This document shows, one piece after another, positions 60,971 through 64,000 of a DNA stretch of 64,000 nucleotides (the stretch's first letter is position 1; every line of letters starts with the position of its first letter). The notes beneath the pieces are model-generated. The model did not search any database. It had not been told where the DNA came from and saw nothing but the letters and a program-made list of their open reading frames with translations. The position numbers were made by a program, and so were the translations under genes. Where the stretch lies: assembly GCA_049323915.1 (NCBI GenBank), contig JBMOPC010000081.1:7448-71447 (forward strand), written 5' to 3'. The DNA is from BRHc4a sp049323915 (GTDB lineage Bacteria > Bacillota > Desulfotomaculia > Desulfotomaculales > Desulfocucumaceae).

Positions 60971-61207
60971 ATGACCGACAGGGAAGTTACCGTTTACACC
61001 ACCCCCACGTGACCCCACTGCAGGACGGTGAAAGAGTTTCTTTCACGCAAGGGGGTAAAGTATTCCGAGATCGATATCGCCAAGGACCAGAACGCCCGTG
61101 ACCGGATGGTTCAAAAAACCGGCCGGATGGCGGTCCCGACAATAACGGTGGGCAGCGATGTGGTGGTGGGCTACAACCCCGCCGAGTTGGAGAGGCTGCT
61201 GCACTAG
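60971..61207 (+). CDS. Glutaredoxin/NrdH-like selenoprotein with in-frame UGA
   Basis: A 78-residue frame from ATG 60971 (GGAGG upstream) interrupted only by TGA at 61010-61012 (codon 14). Read as selenocysteine (U), it gives YTTPT-U-PHC, i.e. the U-x-x-C version of the glutaredoxin C-P-x-C motif, followed by TVKEFLSRKG, RMAVPTITVGSDVVVGYN and EL-E-RLL, all normal for NrdH/glutaredoxin-like proteins. The second cysteine of the motif is kept. A stable hairpin starts within 18 nt of the TGA. A nonsense-mutated pseudogene is the alternative, but an unspoiled frame on both sides and the position of the TGA at the redox residue favour selenocysteine. Confidence 0.85.
61010..61046 (+). promoter_or_regulatory. 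Bacterial SECIS element
   Basis: UGA followed by a hairpin with apical stem GTGAAAG (61028-61034), loop AGTTT and CTTTCAC (61040-61046), and an outer CCCC (61013-61016)/GGGG (61051-61054) pairing. Distance and loop G fit bacterial SECIS rules. Confidence 0.75.
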
Positions 61208-61216
61208 TAGACCAAG

Positions 61217-61263
61217 GGATCTGGAATCAAGGGTCAGAGTCCAGAATTCAGAAGACAGAATAT
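61217..61263. repeat. CAGAATTCAGAAT-type repeat, copy 6
   Basis: GGATCTGGAATCAAGGGTCAG then AGTCCAGAATTCAGAAGACAGAAT (landmark 61239-61262), just downstream of the selenoprotein gene. Confidence 0.6.
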
Positions 61264-61325
61264 TTACAGTATGTATTTAAAGCGGCCCTCAAGCGGCATA
61301 CATGGAGGGGGGCCGCTTTCCTATG

Positions 61326-62114
61326 CTATGAATCGGTTGTTTTATTCTGACATTCTATTTTTGATCTCCTCCAAAGGTAGAACATCGCCGCCAGTGCCGC
61401 CAGCAGCGTTGCCAATGAAGTCACCTGGGCCGTTTTCAACCCCCACACTGTTAGGCTGTCGGCCCTGTAAAACTCCAGGGCAATCCTGCCCGCAGCATAC
61501 AGTGCGAAATAAAGGGTGGCGATGAAGCCGTCGAAGGGCTTCCTTGGAAGCAAAAATATAAGCAGGGACATAACCGCCAGGTCCCACAGCGACTCGTACA
61601 GAACCACGGGCACAAGGGGTGTGGACCCGAAGGCCAGATAAGCATCGGTTCCCGGCGGGTACGCAACCCCCCATGCGGATACTGCAGGCACTCCGTAGCA
61701 GCAGCCGTTAAGCAGGCAGCCAACCCTTCCCACCGCCTGCCCCAGAAGAACCCCCGGGGCCATTATGTCTCCCAGATCCCAGAAGGGTATTCGGTAGTTC
61801 CTGGTGTAAAGGATTACCGCCAGCATTCCCCCCAAAATCGATCCCTGCACCGACAGTCCGCCCATCCATATTGCGGGTATTTCGGCTAAATGATCCCCGT
61901 AATAGTCCCAGGAGAAAGCCACCTCCCACAGTCTGGCCCCGACAATCCCGGCCAGCAGGACTATAGCCGACATGTTCAGTATATCTTCACGGTATTTACC
62001 TTTTTTCCCGGCCAGATACCAGGCCAGGGCAATTGCCCCGGCCATACCAAGGGCCATCATAAGCCCGTAGGACCTCACCGGAAAGGGTCCAAAATTAAAA
62101 AGCACCTGGTACAA
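61326..62114 (-). CDS. lgt: Prolipoprotein diacylglyceryl transferase
   Basis: Membrane enzyme that attaches diacylglycerol to the lipobox cysteine of prelipoproteins (TupA is a likely client). 262 residues, seven hydrophobic segments. Landmarks: FGPFPVRSYGLMMALG (H-less variant of the first motif), GGLSVQGSILGG, and the signature GQAVGRVGCLLNGCCYG (about 135-151). A short polar tail ends CQNKTTDS. Confidence 0.94.
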   Translation of the reverse strand: MYQVLFNFGPFPVRSYGLMMALGMAGAIALAWYLAGKKGKYREDILNMSAIVLLAGIVGARLWEVAFSWDYYGDHLAEIPAIWMGGLSVQGSILGGMLAVILYTRNYRIPFWDLGDIMAPGVLLGQAVGRVGCLLNGCCYGVPAVSAWGVAYPPGTDAYLAFGSTPLVPVVLYESLWDLAVMSLLIFLLPRKPFDGFIATLYFALYAAGRIALEFYRADSLTVWGLKTAQVTSLATLLAALAAMFYLWRRSKIECQNKTTDS

Positions 62115-62136
62115 AGTTGACCGCCTTTCTTATTAT

Positions 62137-62215
62137 TAAGGGGCTGGGCGCCCCTGGACTATAGCGTCCTTACCCCCCACAGAAGCATGGGGGTAAACCC
62201 CCGCACATAGGGGGT
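62137..62215. repeat. GC-rich dispersed hairpin repeat, copy 3
   Basis: TTAAGGGGCTGGGCGCCCC, then GGACTATAGCGTCC and CATGGGGG/CCCCC, a variant of the 31434 copy, upstream of lgt and downstream of thioredoxin. The adjoining 62208-62236 is a GT-rich GGAAGTTGGAGGTTGGAAT run. Confidence 0.55.
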
Positions 62216-62320
62216 GGAAGTTGGAGGTTGGAATCTTGTCAGACTATATCTAAGCAAACACCCTCCCTACAGGGTAACCCGGCGGGAGGGTTGTCGTTTA
62301 TTTATATGGCATTAAACAGT

Positions 62321-62638
62321 TTACAGCAGGCTCTCCAGCTTTTTGGCCAAAACATTTTTGTGGGTAAAGCCTATCATCTGGCCCACCACCTGTCCCTTTT
62401 TGAACATCATGAGGGTGGGAATGCTCATTATTCCATACTGCCTGGCCAGGTTCTGGTTATTGTCCACGTTAACCTTTCCAACCCTGACCCTGCCGTCAAA
62501 CTCAGCCGCCACCTCTTCCAGAACTGGAGCCATACTCCTGCACGGACCGCACCATGGCGCCCAGAAATCGATAAGCACAGGTAATTCTGAATTAATTACC
62601 TCCCGTTCAAAGTCGCCTTCATTTATCTCTACGGCCAA
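62321..62638 (-). CDS. trxA: Thioredoxin
   Basis: Cytosolic dithiol reductant of 105 residues with WAPWCGPCRSMAP (CGPC, about 30-33) and the cis-proline in MSIPTLMMF. TTG 62638 is chosen: AAGGAGGG lies 10 nt upstream and the domain begins there (LAVEINEGDFE). The frame is open a further 84 codons upstream, overlapping the FmdB gene, but without thioredoxin homology. Confidence 0.93.
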   Translation of the reverse strand: MAVEINEGDFEREVINSELPVLIDFWAPWCGPCRSMAPVLEEVAAEFDGRVRVGKVNVDNNQNLARQYGIMSIPTLMMFKKGQVVGQMIGFTHKNVLAKKLESLL

Positions 62639-62703
62639 CCTTCCATTTCCCTCCTTTATTGAAATATATCCTGAAAAAGGCTCACGGCCTTTTTTCAGAT
62701 TCC

Positions 62704-62919
62704 TCATCCACCCCTGAACCCGCCGCCGGAGCTTCCGGAGCTTCCGGAACTCCCCTTGCCGGAACACCCGGACCCCGACAGTATGGTGCAGCCGGAGATT
62801 ATCTGTTCCACCTCCCCGGTCCCGCATTCCGGGCACGTTACCTTGTGGCGCTCCGACATACCCGTGATAACCGTAAACCTGTGCCCGCATTTTTTACACT
62901 TGAAATCATATATGGGCAT
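62704..62919 (-). CDS. FmdB-family zinc-ribbon protein
   Basis: About 71 residues. MPIYDFKCKKCGHRF and VTCPECGTGEVEQI supply four cysteines for one zinc; the C-terminus is a flexible Gly/Ser-rich tail (GSSGSSGSSGGGF). FmdB-type putative regulatory proteins have no firmly known role. ATG 62919 follows GAGGTG by 8 nt and matches the family start. Confidence 0.85.
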   Translation of the reverse strand: MPIYDFKCKKCGHRFTVITGMSERHKVTCPECGTGEVEQIISGCTILSGSGCSGKGSSGSSGSSGGGFRGG

Positions 62920-62936
62920 TGGCTGTTCACCTCTCT

Positions 62937-63104
62937 TTACCCGGTAATTGCGCCATTCGGGCAGGCGAAAACGCATTCCTCGCAGTCATCGCACAAACCG
63001 GCGTCGATTATTGCCACGGTTCCTGTTATTTTTATGGCCCCGCTGGGGCAAATCTGCATACAGATGCCGCAGCCCTGACAAAGATCCCTGACCACAGTTG
63101 CCAT
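62937..63104 (-). CDS. Ferredoxin with two 4Fe-4S sites
   Basis: A 55-residue electron carrier. First cluster motif C-QG-C-GI-C-MQI-CP, second C-DD-C-EE-C-VFA-CP: eight cysteines in the standard CxxCxxCxxxCP pairs. Clostridial-type low-potential ferredoxin. ATG 63104 has GAGG about 9 nt upstream. Its stop is 17 nt before the FmdB-type start, so the ferredoxin, FmdB-type and thioredoxin genes may form one transcript. Confidence 0.92.
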   Translation of the reverse strand: MATVVRDLCQGCGICMQICPSGAIKITGTVAIIDAGLCDDCEECVFACPNGAITG

Positions 63105-63144
63105 TTGCGTTTATAACCTCATTAGTGTTTATTTCTCAGGTTTT

Positions 63145-63912
63145 TCAGCTCAGGTCTGACTTTTTGAAGAGCTGTATAAAATTTAATATAAACTGCAGCT
63201 CCTTCTCATTGAGATTGCAAATCATATTTAACACCGACTGTACATTTGGGTGCATCAGCAGCTCCCGCAGCTCCGGGTTCATCAGGCTCAGCATCTGGTC
63301 GACGGCCCCGGGCTCCATTATGAAATAACAGGGCGAAACCCCCATTACCTCGGCCAGCTTCTCCAGTGTTTTCAGCGAAGGCTGTACTTTTCCCTGCTCA
63401 ATCTGACCGATGAGGCCGGCGGTGACCCCGGCCAGGTTGGCCAGGTGCGCCTGGGTGAGGCCGTACTCCTCTCTCAGGGATTTAAGCTTGTGCCCCAGGG
63501 ATCCCTCATGGCTGATTACCGCAGAAGGAGGCACTCCGAGCCCCTCGGCTATTCTCTTCAGAGTGTTTAGCGCAGGGTAAACAGTTCCCCTTTCTATCTC
63601 GCTCAGGTATGACAGGGAGATCCCGGCCTTATTGGCCAGGTCCTGCAGGGACAGGTTTTTTTCGCCCCTCATAAGGCGTATCTTGTCGCCGAGAGAAAGC
63701 CCGGTTTCGGTTACATCCCCTTCTATAAGCTGCGCCTTTGACACGTTTAGGGCAGCGGCCAGCTTGTCGATGGACTTTAGCGACGGCCGCTTTGAACCCC
63801 TTTCAATTTCGCTTAAGTACGACAGCGAAAGGTTTGCCCTTTTTGCCATGTCCTGCAGTGTGTACCCGCGCTCCTCCCGCAGGGCGCGTATATGTTCACC
63901 CTTAACTATCAT
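63145..63912 (-). CDS. XRE-family regulator with three tandem HTH domains
   Basis: Protein of 255 residues made of three successive Cro/C1-type helix-turn-helix domains at about 5-60, 75-130 and 142-197. The recognition regions are NLSLSYLSEIERGSKRPSL, GISLSYLSEIERGTVYPAL and GVTAGLIGQIEQGKVQPSL. The first two are near duplicates. A C-terminal helical region (about 200-255) has no ligand domain I recognise. It sits upstream of the ferredoxin gene on the same strand. Targets unknown. The remaining 63913-64000 is AT-rich with no gene seen. Confidence 0.88.
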   Translation of the reverse strand: MIVKGEHIRALREERGYTLQDMAKRANLSLSYLSEIERGSKRPSLKSIDKLAAALNVSKAQLIEGDVTETGLSLGDKIRLMRGEKNLSLQDLANKAGISLSYLSEIERGTVYPALNTLKRIAEGLGVPPSAVISHEGSLGHKLKSLREEYGLTQAHLANLAGVTAGLIGQIEQGKVQPSLKTLEKLAEVMGVSPCYFIMEPGAVDQMLSLMNPELRELLMHPNVQSVLNMICNLNEKELQFILNFIQLFKKSDLS

Positions 63913-64000
63913 TATGACTGCACCCCATAACAGTAAAATATATATTCCACTAACTATACTTTACTTTAACCGGGCAGTCAATCATATAAAGGAAAGTTAA

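Noticed and set aside
60971..61012. Selenoprotein gene read as a nonsense-mutated pseudogene
   Set aside because: No other lesion in the frame, the stop is at the catalytic cysteine position, and a SECIS-like hairpin follows; pseudogene is kept only as the alternative.
1..64000. CRISPR arrays, rRNA or tRNA genes
   Set aside because: No regularly spaced direct repeats and no rRNA or cloverleaf-like conserved segments noticed; a tRNA scan was not possible, so absence of tRNA is not proven.

Overview
The window comes from a spore-forming, anaerobic, amino-acid-using Firmicute. The best guess is a Desulfotomaculum/Pelotomaculum-like member of the Peptococcaceae. This rests on the sporulation genes (sigK, both dipicolinate synthase subunits, prkA, ylxY, ymxH, tepA), complete lysine-fermentation genes, remnants of ornithine/arginine fermentation genes, several sigma-54 promoters with their activators, a tungstate-binding protein and a probable selenoprotein. 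No rRNA, tRNA or CRISPR array was seen.

Layout. 1-6.4 kb: right-hand part of a conjugative (ICE-like) element on the minus strand: VirB4-like ATPase, TcpE-, TcpD- and TcpC-like proteins and an exported protein, plus a MerR/TipAS regulator. 6.3-22.2 kb: the sporulation kinase gene prkA, broken into pieces. Its 5' part (22190-21425) and its middle part (7026-6391) are separated by 14.4 kb that carries a large serine recombinase and is bounded by a 10-bp direct repeat. Joining at that repeat restores the reading frame exactly. The middle part is cut again at about 6392, where the ICE-like DNA starts, so the last quarter of prkA should lie beyond the left edge. Cargo of the 14.4-kb segment: an acyltransferase, two HD-GYP proteins, an MFS and a DMT transporter, an MscS channel, and alanine dehydrogenase with a TyrR-like sigma-54 activator.

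22.4-38.4 kb: a conserved sporulation/lysine-biosynthesis block in the same order as in Bacillus (ylxY, mlpA, ymxH, [protease], dapB, spoVFA, spoVFB, asd, dapG, dapA, rnj, tepA, ylzJ), followed on its far side by aroB-aroK. 38.4-48.9 kb: lysine fermentation (kamA; kdd, kamB-like, kamD, kamE, kal, kce) with a sigma-54 activator at one end and an AT-rich permease pair inserted between kamA and kdd. 49.3-54.7 kb: a chemotaxis-type signalling protein, aroC, aroE, yqeG, cobK and an uninterrupted sigK.

54.7-59.7 kb: a decayed catabolic region. It holds fragments of a corrinoid protein, a transposase, a PAS regulator, ornithine aminomutase OraE, a MutL-type reactivase and a cyclic-diphosphoglycerate-synthetase-like GTPase around an intact rocB, with three well-preserved sigma-54 promoters. 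59.7-64 kb: a Moco/Tuco-type riboswitch with attenuator and tupA, a UGA-containing glutaredoxin-like gene (probable selenoprotein), lgt, thioredoxin, an FmdB-type zinc ribbon, a ferredoxin and a triple-HTH regulator. Short dispersed repeats (GGTCGGAATTCAGAAT type and GC-rich hairpin type) sit between genes and at some broken gene ends. A 10-N gap lies at 4816-4825.
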